IMG/VR virus record: IMGVR_UViG_3300005581_000020
Location: 1-49,453 of that record
Length of the DNA stretch: 49,453 nucleotides
Direction: 5' to 3' (one strand)
Source: a virus
Below the pieces are notes generated by a model. The model made no database searches. It worked only from the letters and a program-made list of their open reading frames with translations, and was not told where the DNA came from. Shown in pieces: positions 22,134 to 30,015 of the stretch; the first letter of the stretch is position 1, and each line of letters opens with the position of its first letter. The position numbers were made by a program, and so were the translations under genes.

Positions 22134-25100
22134 CCCATTGCGCTACCAGTTACTATTGGCATCATTGGAGCCGCATTGTTATTAACGTTACTGCTGCTGA
22201 CGTTACTCACGTTTCCACCACTATTATTGTTTACTACTATTGTTGGAGAGACGTTGGAAATATTTCCAGCGGTTGCTAACATATTGCCAGTAGTTGGCGG
22301 AATTGTTTGTATATTATCTTTCCCCTTCCACGCAAACTTTGCTTTTTCATATTCATCATATGATTTATAGCCCGCTTCCGCAGCTTTTTCCTCCTTAGAC
22401 ATCTTTGAAAATTTATCTTTCCCCTTCCACGCAAACTTTGCTTTTTCATATTCATCCCATGAACCATAACCAGCTGCCGAAGCTTTTTGCTCATTAGACA
22501 TATTTGAAAAGCTATTTGTTGAAGTGGCCTTTGCGATTTTTTCAATCTTATCAATTGGGAATTCATCTAGCGCCTCAATTTCATCTCCAAGTCCAGCCAA
22601 TGAAGCTATTCCCTTTGATAGATTTAATACGCCTTCGCCCGCAGACTTTAAACTTTCTCCAATAGCCGCAAATTTTTGAAACTGTTCTAGTGGACTATCA
22701 GAACCAAACCTTAATAGTTTTCCAACTAAATTTCCTAATCCTTCGGCAGCTTGAGCGGCGCCAAATCCTGCAATCGCAAGTGCAAGTGCAGTAATGGCCA
22801 CCGCTGAATTATATATTTTTGCTGGATCTAACCCATCTGAAAACAATGTAAATTTTTCAAAGAAATCTCCTAGACCGTCTCCAACTAAAGCAGTTGCTGC
22901 TCCGAGTGCAAGTACACCAAGCGAAAATGGTATTAGAGCGATCCCGCCCAATGCTAAACCAAGAGCGCCCTTAAGTAGCCCCATACCTAACGATGCAATT
23001 GCTGGGCCAAGATTATATAGGGCTTTAGGATCAACCTCACTTATTTTCTTTAATGAGTATGCTAGCGGAATTAATGCTGCTCCAAGTACTGCGATCACCG
23101 CGGCACCAATTAAAGCGAGTCCGGCTACGGCTGGAATTCCTAATGCAACTGCAGCCAGTCCTAATCCGGTGATAGCTGCGGCGACAATACCCAATGTTTC
23201 CCACTTTACTCCTTGAATCATTTTAAGCGAGTATGCAAGTGGAATTAATGCAGCTCCAAGACCAGCAATAACAAGAGCACCAATCGCGGCTGGACCTGCT
23301 ACTGCTGGAATTCCTAATGCAACTGCGGCAAGTCCAAGTCCAGTAATTGCCGTAGCAACTATGCCTAAAGTTTCCCATTTTACTCCTTGAATCATTTTAA
23401 GGGAGTATGCCAATGGGATTATTGATGCACCGAGAGCTGCAATAAGGAGAGTGCCTTTTAAAACCATACCCATATTTTTACCAAGTGCTGATGCAGCAAG
23501 TGCCAATCCGCCAAGGGCCACGCCAGCAATAGTTACACTTTTTAAATCAATATCCTTAAGTAAATTTAGTGAGTAGGCGAGTGGAATTATTGCTGCACTG
23601 AGCGCAGCAATACCAAGAGCACCCTTTAAAACTCCACTAAGATTTTTGCCTAACTTTGTTCCGACCATGGTCAATAACGTAATTGCACCAGCAGCAATTG
23701 CTACACTTTTTAATTCTATTCCTTTAAGCATTTTTAACCCATATGCAAGTGGAATTATTGATGCACTCAGTGCCAATATGCCTAAAGCGCCCTTAATTAA
23801 TGCTCCAGAAACTTTTCCAAGTTTTTCGCCAAAATAACCAATTGAATCGCTAATTAGTTTCATTGGCTTAACAATACCACTCGCTATTTTTTTAATTACA
23901 TCCGTAAATTTTTTAATTATTTCTATAGGCAACTTAGAGAGTGAACCTAAAAATAACTTTAATGCCTTTACTGATAAAAGAGTTTTAACCCATTTTATAT
24001 TTGCAAATGCAGTCAATGACTCGCCAATCTTTTCTAACGGAGACAGGGCGGCAGAAAGCTGTTTTAAATTTTTAGTGGCTTCTGGTGAGGCTGCGCCTTT
24101 AAAAGCTATCATTAGCACCTTACTGAATATTTTAAATTTAACTAAGCCTATCATAGCTCTAGTCAAGTTAATATTTGCAATGCCATCAATAGCTGATGAC
24201 AGCAAATTCAACGGTTTTATTATTCCTTCTATAGTTGATTTGTCAATTCGTATTTTTGAAACTTCGTCAACTAATTTTTGTATACCGCCAACGTAAGATT
24301 TAATAAGCGAAGTCGGTATTGCCTTTAGCATTACCCCTTTTGCTAAATTTTTAAAGTCTGGTAATTGTATATTGCCAACACTAGTACTAGGAGCAGCCTT
24401 TGGTATCTGCCTTAACGTATTGGTACTAGGAGCAGCCTTTGATCTCCGGCTTAACGTATTGGTATTAGTGTTTGACGAGGTATTATTCGCACCTGACGAG
24501 GTATTATTTGCGACTAATGAGGTGTTATTCGCACTTGACGAAGCATTGTTTGCAATTAACGAAGTGTTATTTGAAGTTGGTGAAGCATTGTTTGCAATTA
24601 ACGAAGTGTTAGCAATCGCTGACGATATACTATCTAAGATTGACGACGTATTACTTGTAATAGTCGATGCTATATCACTTAATATTGACGAGGTATTATT
24701 CGCGACTGTTGATGAGGTATTACTTAATATTGTTGACGTATTATTCGCGACTGTTGACGATATACTATCTAAGATTGACGAGGTATTATTCGCAATCGAT
24801 GACGAGGTATCATTTAAGATTGACGAGGTATTATTCGCAATCGATGACGAGGTATCATTTAAGATTGACGAGGTATTATTCGCAATCGATGACGATATAC
24901 TATCTAAGATTGTTGACGTATTATTCGCGACTGTTGACGAGGTATTACTTAATATTGACGAGGTATTATTCGCAATCGATGACGATATACTATCTAAGAT
25001 TGTTGAGGTATTACTTAATATTGATGAGGTATTACTTGTAATCGCTGACGAGGTATCATTTAAGATTGATGAGGTATTACTTGTAATAGTCGATGCTATA

Positions 25101-25627
25101 TCACTTAAGATTGATGACGTATTATTCGCGACTGTTGACGATATACTATCTAAGATTGATGACGTATTATTCGCGACTGTTGACGATATACTATCTAAGA
25201 TTGATGACGTATTATTCGCGACTGTTGACGAGGTATCATTTAAGATTGATGAGGTATTATTTAAGATTGACGATGCCGTATCATTTAAGATTGATGAGGT
25301 ATTATTTAAGATTGACGATGCCGTATCATTTAAGATTGTTGACGTATTATTCGCGGCTGTTGACGAGGTATTATTCGCGACTGTTGACGATGTATTATTT
25401 ACATTTGCTAAATTTAACCTTACTAATGTACTTAATTGTTTCTTTAAATCTGACGCAATATTTAATAGTCTTTCTAAAAAGACCGGAACATCACTAATAT
25501 TTTCTCTCGCAGCAGCTGACGCTAACGTAAAATTATAGTCATCAATTGTATCAAGAATTAGTTCTTGAGACAAATTGGAACTTTGTAATTCTTTTACTAC
25601 CTGTATTAGCGTCGTATTTTCGTTCAT
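22127..25627 (-). CDS. Probable tail tape measure protein
   Basis: 1166 aa. Residues 1-75: helical head. Residues ~76-385: Asn/Ser/Thr-rich repeats of mostly 15 residues (NNTSSILNDTASSIL type). Residues ~430-930: repeated hydrophobic blocks such as ALIPLAYSLKMIQGVKWETL, common in phage tape measures and able to cross membranes. C-terminus: two near-identical copies of a short SWDEYEKAKFAWKGKDK-type repeat (about residues 1055-1110), then an Asn/Gly-rich end. Its place directly after the gp26/gp51 chaperone pair is the usual place of the tape measure. The start overlaps the gp51-frame stop (ATGA). It should set tail length and act in genome delivery. Confidence 0.75.
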   Translation of the reverse strand: MNENTTLIQVVKELQSSNLSQELILDTIDDYNFTLASAAARENISDVPVFLERLLNIASDLKKQLSTLVRLNLANVNNTSSTVANNTSSTAANNTSTILNDTASSILNNTSSILNDTASSILNNTSSILNDTSSTVANNTSSILDSISSTVANNTSSILDSISSTVANNTSSILSDIASTITSNTSSILNDTSSAITSNTSSILSNTSTILDSISSSIANNTSSILSNTSSTVANNTSTILDSISSSIANNTSSILNDTSSSIANNTSSILNDTSSSIANNTSSILDSISSTVANNTSTILSNTSSTVANNTSSILSDIASTITSNTSSILDSISSAIANTSLIANNASPTSNNTSLIANNASSSANNTSLVANNTSSGANNTSSNTNTNTLSRRSKAAPSTNTLRQIPKAAPSTSVGNIQLPDFKNLAKGVMLKAIPTSLIKSYVGGIQKLVDEVSKIRIDKSTIEGIIKPLNLLSSAIDGIANINLTRAMIGLVKFKIFSKVLMIAFKGAASPEATKNLKQLSAALSPLEKIGESLTAFANIKWVKTLLSVKALKLFLGSLSKLPIEIIKKFTDVIKKIASGIVKPMKLISDSIGYFGEKLGKVSGALIKGALGILALSASIIPLAYGLKMLKGIELKSVAIAAGAITLLTMVGTKLGKNLSGVLKGALGIAALSAAIIPLAYSLNLLKDIDLKSVTIAGVALGGLALAASALGKNMGMVLKGTLLIAALGASIIPLAYSLKMIQGVKWETLGIVATAITGLGLAAVALGIPAVAGPAAIGALVIAGLGAALIPLAYSLKMIQGVKWETLGIVAAAITGLGLAAVALGIPAVAGLALIGAAVIAVLGAALIPLAYSLKKISEVDPKALYNLGPAIASLGMGLLKGALGLALGGIALIPFSLGVLALGAATALVGDGLGDFFEKFTLFSDGLDPAKIYNSAVAITALALAIAGFGAAQAAEGLGNLVGKLLRFGSDSPLEQFQKFAAIGESLKSAGEGVLNLSKGIASLAGLGDEIEALDEFPIDKIEKIAKATSTNSFSNMSNEQKASAAGYGSWDEYEKAKFAWKGKDKFSKMSKEEKAAEAGYKSYDEYEKAKFAWKGKDNIQTIPPTTGNMLATAGNISNVSPTIVVNNNSGGNVSNVSSSNVNNNAAPMMPIVTGSAMGY
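24470..25405 (-). repeat. Tandem repeats inside the tape measure gene
   Basis: About 310 codons of degenerate repeats, mostly 15 codons (45 nt), with some 7- or 22-codon steps. On the plus strand the words GACGAGGTATTATTCGC and AAGATTGACGA recur many times. The lack of stop codons in the repeats also leaves long meaningless frames open on the plus strand. Confidence 0.85.
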
Positions 25628-25812
25628 TTTTTATTTTTTGCTTTCGCTTCTTCTTCTTTTATATGATTTATTAATAGCGTAATATAAATCTCCCTCTCCC
25701 ACGGCAACATATTATCCAATTCTGTTAAACTATACTTGTGGTGTTGAAGTAGTGAAAAATTAGTTTGATAATAATTACTTAATGATTCATGTGAGAGGGC
25801 TATTCGAAAAAA
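25624..25812 (-). CDS. gp51: gp51-like extension read by -1 frameshift from gp26
   Basis: After the slippery heptamer at 25806-25812 the -1 frame stays open for 60 codons to TGA at 25624: RIALSHESLSNYYQTNF..., then YSLTELDNMLPWEREIYI and a Lys/Glu-rich end. The frame has no ATG before the one at DNMLPW, so a frameshift from gp26 is the simplest way to make it. T4 gene 51 also lies directly after 26. The motif LPWER.IY resembles the gp51-type or GT-type chaperone ends as I recall them. Its stop overlaps the tape measure start (ATGA). Fusion length about 295 aa. Confidence 0.65.
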   Translation of the reverse strand, partial: FFRIALSHESLSNYYQTNFSLLQHHKYSLTELDNMLPWEREIYITLLINHIKEEEAKAKNKK

Positions 25813-26510
25813 GATTGTATTCCAGAAAGAGTTATATTATTATCTTTTTTACAGCCACTACATTTAAAAGCAACAGGATGTTGAAGTTTAGGAGACTGCG
25901 CGATATATTGTTCTATTTTAGAAAGTTGTGTTCGATTTAAGCTATTAACAAATGTTAATAATTCCTCATGTGACGTTTCATCAGTTCTATAAACTCCAGT
26001 GTCATCAAAAATTGTTTCGATTGACGCAATAATCATATTTGTTATTACATCCATATTAACGTCAGAGTCACTTGCAACTGCAGGCACATCATTTATTTTA
26101 ATAAACTGTAAAATTACGCCTATTTTATCAGTTAGCATAATTTTATTACTTAATTTTTCTTTAGGCCAAACTAATTGTATTTCATCAATGTTTATGGAAA
26201 CTTCATTGTATGTTTCACAATCTTCGCACTTACATTTAATATTACTAATTTCTCCTACGCTTTTTGCTCGTAATTTTAAGAAAATATATTCAAGATCAAA
26301 CGAAGTTAACTGCTCAGTCTTTATAGTATTAAACGTACATACTTGTATAATTTCTTTAATAGCTGAAATCATTTCAGCTGAGTTATTTGATTCTTGTGCA
26401 AGTAGTAGTATCTTTTCTTCTTTTACGAGAAATGGGCGGTATTCAATTGACTGCAACGTTGATGGTACAGTTAATATATATTTTGGCGATTCAAGTGTTG
26501 GTAATGGCAT
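25800..26510 (-). CDS. gp26: gp26-like baseplate hub assembly chaperone
   Basis: 236 aa. RPFLVKEEKILLLAQES near residue 26 is the signature of the T4 gp26 family; two CxC/CxxC pairs (CKCEDCE in the middle, FKCSGCKKD near the end) suggest a zinc site. In T4, gp26 is needed to build the central baseplate hub and is not clearly part of the finished virion. It lies upstream of the tape measure gene, as tail chaperones do in many phages. It ends at TAG one codon after a T TTT TTC heptamer. A late-type box lies 5 nt before the start. Confidence 0.85.
   Translation of the reverse strand: MPLPTLESPKYILTVPSTLQSIEYRPFLVKEEKILLLAQESNNSAEMISAIKEIIQVCTFNTIKTEQLTSFDLEYIFLKLRAKSVGEISNIKCKCEDCETYNEVSINIDEIQLVWPKEKLSNKIMLTDKIGVILQFIKINDVPAVASDSDVNMDVITNMIIASIETIFDDTGVYRTDETSHEELLTFVNSLNRTQLSKIEQYIAQSPKLQHPVAFKCSGCKKDNNITLSGIQSFFE
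25806..25812 (-). other. Candidate -1 ribosomal slippery site
   Basis: T TTT TTC read in the gp26 frame (last T of TCT, then TTT TTC), one codon before the gp26 stop. It fits the X XXY YYZ rule for -1 slippage. Confidence 0.65.
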
Positions 26511-26515
26511 AATGT

Positions 26516-26523
26516 TATTTATT
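26516..26523 (-). promoter_or_regulatory. Late-promoter-like box before gp26
   Basis: AATAAATA on the minus strand, one mismatch to TATAAATA, with 5 nt between it and the gp26 ATG. Spacing is the same as at the exact boxes. Confidence 0.5.
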
Positions 26524-26549
26524 ATATAGTTTTTGTTTTTGTGTTTAGG

Positions 26550-26642
26550 CTAAAGTGATATTGCCTCGGCTGAAACTGTTATCATCAATTGTTGCAGTTT
26601 TAGCTGAGCTTCAAGAGGTTGGTTTAGTTTTAAGTTCGTCAT
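26550..26642 (-). CDS. Possible small peptide (30 aa)
   Basis: ATG at 26642 inside the end of the tube gene, stop at 26550. Helical product beginning MTNLKLNQPLEAQLKLQQLM. It includes a 14-bp imperfect inverted repeat (26565-26578 / 26595-26608). It fills most of the gap between the tube gene and gp26. Reality uncertain. Confidence 0.3.
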   Translation of the reverse strand: MTNLKLNQPLEAQLKLQQLMITVSAEAISL

Positions 26643-27147
26643 ATGTAAATACGACAGTTACTTTCGAGATACTTGATTCGGCGCTGTTATCTAAGTCAAT
26701 TGAACCCACTGAAATGGGATAAGCATTTACTAGTTGTACAGCATAAACTATGCGGTTGTTTTCATCTAGTTGCGCAATTGATATGTCTCGTTTATATTCT
26801 ATATCATACGAGAGTAAATAGGACGCGCTGCTTATTATTTTTTCCATCCAAGCATCTAATGCGGTTTTAACTATATAGTTATTTGTTAGGTTAAAGTTCA
26901 TGGTAACATCATCCTCAGTATATCCTGTTGGTATTTTTAAAGGACGAGCCATACCTATTCTATCATACTCTATAGTGTTAATTTGCTTGCTTGGTATATT
27001 AACAGTTTCACACAAAAAATTTAAATCTTGTGTGTCGATACCACCACTGCCTGGGATGTCAGTAATTTGTATTTGGAACCGGTTTGAACGAGCAAATCCT
27101 CCATTTTTTAAAATGACGTTTTTAAAATCTGTTATTGAAGATGACAT
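26611..27147 (-). CDS. gp19: Tail tube family protein (gp19/gp54-like)
   Basis: 178 aa. GGFARSNRFQIQI, then LDAWMEKII, YKRDISIAQLDENNRIVYAVQL and AYPISVGSIDLD follow the T4 gp19 tube pattern of beta-barrel tube subunits (T4 gp19 is 163 aa). LCETVNIPSKQINTIEYDR is also seen in tube-initiator relatives. Just upstream of the chaperones and tape measure, it may be the major tube protein or a gp54-type initiator; the sheath gene that normally accompanies gp19 is not in the window. The start lies 1 nt from the stop of the gene before it. Confidence 0.75.
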   Translation of the reverse strand: MSSSITDFKNVILKNGGFARSNRFQIQITDIPGSGGIDTQDLNFLCETVNIPSKQINTIEYDRIGMARPLKIPTGYTEDDVTMNFNLTNNYIVKTALDAWMEKIISSASYLLSYDIEYKRDISIAQLDENNRIVYAVQLVNAYPISVGSIDLDNSAESSISKVTVVFTYDELKTKPTS

Positions 27148-27148
27148 A

Positions 27149-27733
27149 TTAGATTAATGTGCGCGTTTTTTGCCAAATTGAAACGTTCTTTTGACCGACA
27201 AAAGAATCTGTTGGTAGAAACAATGCTATTTCCCATTCGTTGGGAAGCACCTCAACTGTTTTAGAGACGATATGTTTATATAAGTAATGCTTAAAACACG
27301 GAGCATATGCCCGTAGTTTTGCAGTGCTGCTTAACATATTGTAAGACAACCTGAATCGTGTAGTCTCGTCTAATTTTTTATTATTCATATTATCCATTAG
27401 ACGATCAAAAAACATTGCGCGTTGACGTGGTGGTAAGTAATGTAAGTTTAGACCATAGAACCCTTTCTCGGCTGGTCCTATCATGAGTATAAGCGGAAAG
27501 CGGTCATAGTATGGCAATGTCTCTTTATGTTTTGGATCATATAAAAACATAAACATGCGGCCAATAAGAGGTCTGCTTCTAACTTCTAGTGAATCATCAT
27601 TTAGTATTCTCGTGGCGGGTATGTTTGTTATACTGCGTATTTTACGCAAGAACCAGTCACGCGACTCTTTAGTGCGCGGCAAAAACCCTGCACGTTCAGC
27701 GTCAGATTGTATCTTTGAAAAAAGAGACGGCAT
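27149..27733 (-). CDS. Conserved T4-like virion protein, possibly gp2-like
   Basis: 194 aa. Core pattern FMFLYDPKHKETLPYYDRFP, LILMIGPAEKGFYGLNLHYL and PCFKHYLYKHIVSKTVEVLP. I recall this pattern from T4-like aquatic phages but not its firm name. In T4, gene 2 (DNA end protector) lies next to gene 4, and here the gene directly follows gp4, so gp2 or a neck protein is a guess from position. Basic, soluble. A perfect late box lies 5 nt before the ATG. Confidence 0.6.
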   Translation of the reverse strand: MPSLFSKIQSDAERAGFLPRTKESRDWFLRKIRSITNIPATRILNDDSLEVRSRPLIGRMFMFLYDPKHKETLPYYDRFPLILMIGPAEKGFYGLNLHYLPPRQRAMFFDRLMDNMNNKKLDETTRFRLSYNMLSSTAKLRAYAPCFKHYLYKHIVSKTVEVLPNEWEIALFLPTDSFVGQKNVSIWQKTRTLI

Positions 27734-27738
27734 ATATC

Positions 27739-27746
27739 TATTTATA
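27739..27746 (-). promoter_or_regulatory. T4-type late promoter box
   Basis: TATAAATA on the minus strand, 5 nt before ATG 27733. Transcription should begin at or next to the start codon. Confidence 0.8.
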
Positions 27747-27752
27747 ATGGTT

Positions 27753-28208
27753 TTATGTCAATAGCTTAATGCCAAGACCTTTAATTACGTCTTCTGTCCA
27801 AATTTCAAATACCCATCCGCGGTCAGCACAATATTCTTTTGCTGCTTCCCACTTTGATATATTTTTAGCATAGGTTAGTACCTCTGTAATATATCTTTTT
27901 GTTTTTATTGCGCGGACAACCGGTTCCTGTGTTTGCTTTTTTGGTTTTATTTCAATAAGATATGTAGTTCCAGTTTTAAATGTTACTTTTAAGTCTACAA
28001 AATATCTATGGCTTTTTCCATCTGACCGGCATCGGTATGGTACAATTGTTTCTTCGCTACTCCAAGATTTGACTGCCTGGTTTTCATCACACCATTTGAA
28101 AACCTGACGTTCCCAAAGTGATCGATACACGACTCCAGACGCGTCACCATCATATTTTTCTCTATGTATTACGCGATATTTACCGCTATAATAATGCTTT
28201 TTTGCCAT
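27753..28208 (-). CDS. gp4: gp4-like head completion protein
   Basis: 151 aa from ATG 28208 (T4 gp4: 150 aa). HYYSGKYRVIHREKYDGD, VYRSLWERQVFKWCDENQ, SEETIVPYRC, SHRYFVDLKV and YLIEIKPKKQT match T4 gp4 nearly block by block, including the PD-(D/E)xK-like Asp and Glu-x-Lys (D in YFVDL, EIK). gp4 is required to finish filled heads before tail joining. Upstream in-frame ATGs would run into the divergent promoter. The start lies within a near-perfect palindrome shared with gp48. Confidence 0.88.
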   Translation of the reverse strand: MAKKHYYSGKYRVIHREKYDGDASGVVYRSLWERQVFKWCDENQAVKSWSSEETIVPYRCRSDGKSHRYFVDLKVTFKTGTTYLIEIKPKKQTQEPVVRAIKTKRYITEVLTYAKNISKWEAAKEYCADRGWVFEIWTEDVIKGLGIKLLT

Positions 28209-28229
28209 ATAAATATACTTATATGGCAA
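28202..28229. promoter_or_regulatory. Palindromic bidirectional late promoter
   Basis: 28-bp near-palindrome (26 of 28 positions symmetric). Plus strand: TATAAATA (28208-28215), 7 nt, ATG of gp48 (28223). Minus strand: TATAAGTA (28223-28216), 7 nt, ATG of gp4 (28208). Both genes begin ATGGCAA, which is part of the symmetry. Confidence 0.8.
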
Positions 28230-28969
28230 CTATTTCTTTTCCAAGCAACCGAGAGAAAATGGTTGGGCGACCAACCATTAGATTTTCATGTGATGGAAGT
28301 AACTCTTCTATTGTACTGTTACCTATGCCGGGATCATTACAGTTTGGCGATGGGGCGTCATATAACAATGCTGAGTTGGGAGTTAAAGGACAGATGATTG
28401 CGGGGGCCGCTGGTTCTGCGGCAAATGCTTCGATGGCCGGTGCAGATTCTGCTTCACTTGCAAATACATTTTCTGGAATACAAGAAGCAGGATCAAATGC
28501 TTCTGTTGCAAGTATACTACAAGGAATCGCTAGTACTATAAGCGGTATTGGTGATACGGCTGCAAGCGCAATTAGTATTGGTACTGGAACGACATTAAAT
28601 AAAAACATAACTACAGAATTTACTGCAACAAATACACGAGTCTTTTCTTTTGTCTTTCAATTAATTTCTACTAGTGCGGCGGAAACGGCAGACATTAGAG
28701 AAATAGTAAATGCATTTAGGTTAAATCTGTATCCAGAAGGAGATGAATTACAATTAAAATATCCACCAAAGTGGGATATAAAGTTTTTGTCTGGCGGAGG
28801 CGATATACCAGATATACCTAAAATAGGAAAAACATATTTAACTGAAGTTAGTACAACATTTAATAGCACAGCTAATATGTGGAGGGTAGATGGTTCGCCA
28901 CTTGAAACGTCTATTCAATTGCAATTTATGGAAACTAAAGCTCACACACGAGGCACTTTACCAAAATAA
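28223..28969 (+). CDS. gp48: gp48-like baseplate tail-tube cap protein
   Basis: 248 aa from ATG 28223. N-terminal strand MVGRPTIRFSCDG, then MPGSLQFGDGASYNNAELG, a long Ala/Ser-rich helical insert (~60-130), then tube-fold strands FSFVFQLIS, LNLYPEGDELQLKYPPKWDI and TYLTEVSTTFNS. This is the pattern of T4-like gp48/gp54 proteins that cap the baseplate and start the tail tube. gp48 fits the pattern best, but gp54 cannot be excluded. Shorter than T4 gp48 (364 aa). It starts the plus-strand baseplate operon from the bidirectional late promoter. Confidence 0.75.
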   Translation: MATISFPSNREKMVGRPTIRFSCDGSNSSIVLLPMPGSLQFGDGASYNNAELGVKGQMIAGAAGSAANASMAGADSASLANTFSGIQEAGSNASVASILQGIASTISGIGDTAASAISIGTGTTLNKNITTEFTATNTRVFSFVFQLISTSAAETADIREIVNAFRLNLYPEGDELQLKYPPKWDIKFLSGGGDIPDIPKIGKTYLTEVSTTFNSTANMWRVDGSPLETSIQLQFMETKAHTRGTLPK

Positions 28970-28972
28970 ACA

Positions 28973-30013
28973 ATGTCATTTTTTTCAAAGTATCCTAAAG
29001 TAAACTATGATTTATTCTCAGACGGTTCAATATTTGAACTTACTGATATTTCTCGTGGTATTATTCTAAATTCAAACCAAATAGGTGATGATAGCACTCC
29101 CTATACATACTATACTATAGATAATGGCGATAGACCAGATATAGTTTCACACAAGCTTTATGGTGACTCTTCTTATTATTGGACGTTTTTCGTGTTAAAT
29201 AATTCTTTACGTGATGGTTATACATCATCTTGGCCGCTCTCGTATCACAATTTTATAAAAATGATAGAGCGCGATTATAGTAAGTTTTCATCAATATCCA
29301 TACTTCCAACAGTTGAACCAGAAAAAGACCTCAATGGTACTGGCACACTTGATATATCATTTATACCATTAACTTCACAATATACACCATATTTGAAATT
29401 TGTATCAGATGATGATGTATATGCTTCAACATTTGTTAGGTATGATGCTAGTCGTAATCATTGTATTATAAGTGACATATATAAAATTAATAAAAGTACC
29501 GGAGTCGATACACGAATTTATACTATACCTAGAGAAAATTTTGTAGAAAATGAATCGATGGCGTATAAAATAACATGGGATGATACTATACGCGAACATG
29601 GGTTGTCTTCTGTTGATGCAGAAAATAAGAATATTGCACTTAAAGCAGAATGGATTGATATTATCTATTCTAATATTAAGAAATATGATCCAATTGGTAT
29701 AGCGGAACATATAGCTGGTACCACAACAAAGAAATCATATGTTACTTCAAAAACATTACGAGTTGCAAAAAAAGAATTTAGGTGGAGTGATTATGCAAAT
29801 GCGCCATACCAGTACCTTTCCCCAGATGACAATATTTTATCGTCATATGACATATTAACAAATCCAAATATAATTAATCCACAACTAACATCATTTTATG
29901 ATTACGAGACGTCACTCAATGACTCAAAGCGTACGATAAAAACAATGCGTCCAGAATTTATAATTGACTTTTCTGATAAATATTTTGAAGAATTAAACGA
30001 TAAGTTATTATAA
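28973..30013 (+). CDS. gp53: gp53-like baseplate wedge protein
   Basis: 346 aa. The N-terminal ~100 residues carry the gp53 signature: KYPKVNYDL, TYYTIDNGDRPDIVSHKLYG, SSYYWTFFVLNN and DGYTSSWPLSYHNF. T4 gp53 is 196 aa, so residues ~110-346 are an extension typical of aquatic relatives. gp53 joins baseplate wedges together around the hub. Starts 3 nt after gp48 and ends 2 nt before the hub gene. Confidence 0.88.
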   Translation: MSFFSKYPKVNYDLFSDGSIFELTDISRGIILNSNQIGDDSTPYTYYTIDNGDRPDIVSHKLYGDSSYYWTFFVLNNSLRDGYTSSWPLSYHNFIKMIERDYSKFSSISILPTVEPEKDLNGTGTLDISFIPLTSQYTPYLKFVSDDDVYASTFVRYDASRNHCIISDIYKINKSTGVDTRIYTIPRENFVENESMAYKITWDDTIREHGLSSVDAENKNIALKAEWIDIIYSNIKKYDPIGIAEHIAGTTTKKSYVTSKTLRVAKKEFRWSDYANAPYQYLSPDDNILSSYDILTNPNIINPQLTSFYDYETSLNDSKRTIKTMRPEFIIDFSDKYFEELNDKLL

Positions 30014-30015
30014 CT

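Noticed and set aside
22794-23216. Plus-strand frames opposite the hydrophobic part of the tape measure gene (also 23646-23837, 24075-24296)
   Set aside because: Antisense shadows with Ala/Pro-rich composition and no supporting start signals.
24470-25405. CRISPR-like array
   Set aside because: The repeats are in-frame coding repeats of the tape measure protein, not constant repeats with unique spacers.
24372-25538. Long plus-strand frame (388 codons) opposite the tape measure repeats, and two more at 24667-25041 and 25093-25497
   Set aside because: All plus-strand frames stay open only because the repeat unit lacks stops on that strand; the translations are monotonous (FATVDEVLF-type, RYYSRLL-type) and lie antisense to a well-supported tail gene.
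26565-26608. Terminator between the tube gene and gp26
   Set aside because: The stem pairs well only in the plus-strand RNA; in the minus-strand transcript two positions are A-C mismatches and no U run follows.
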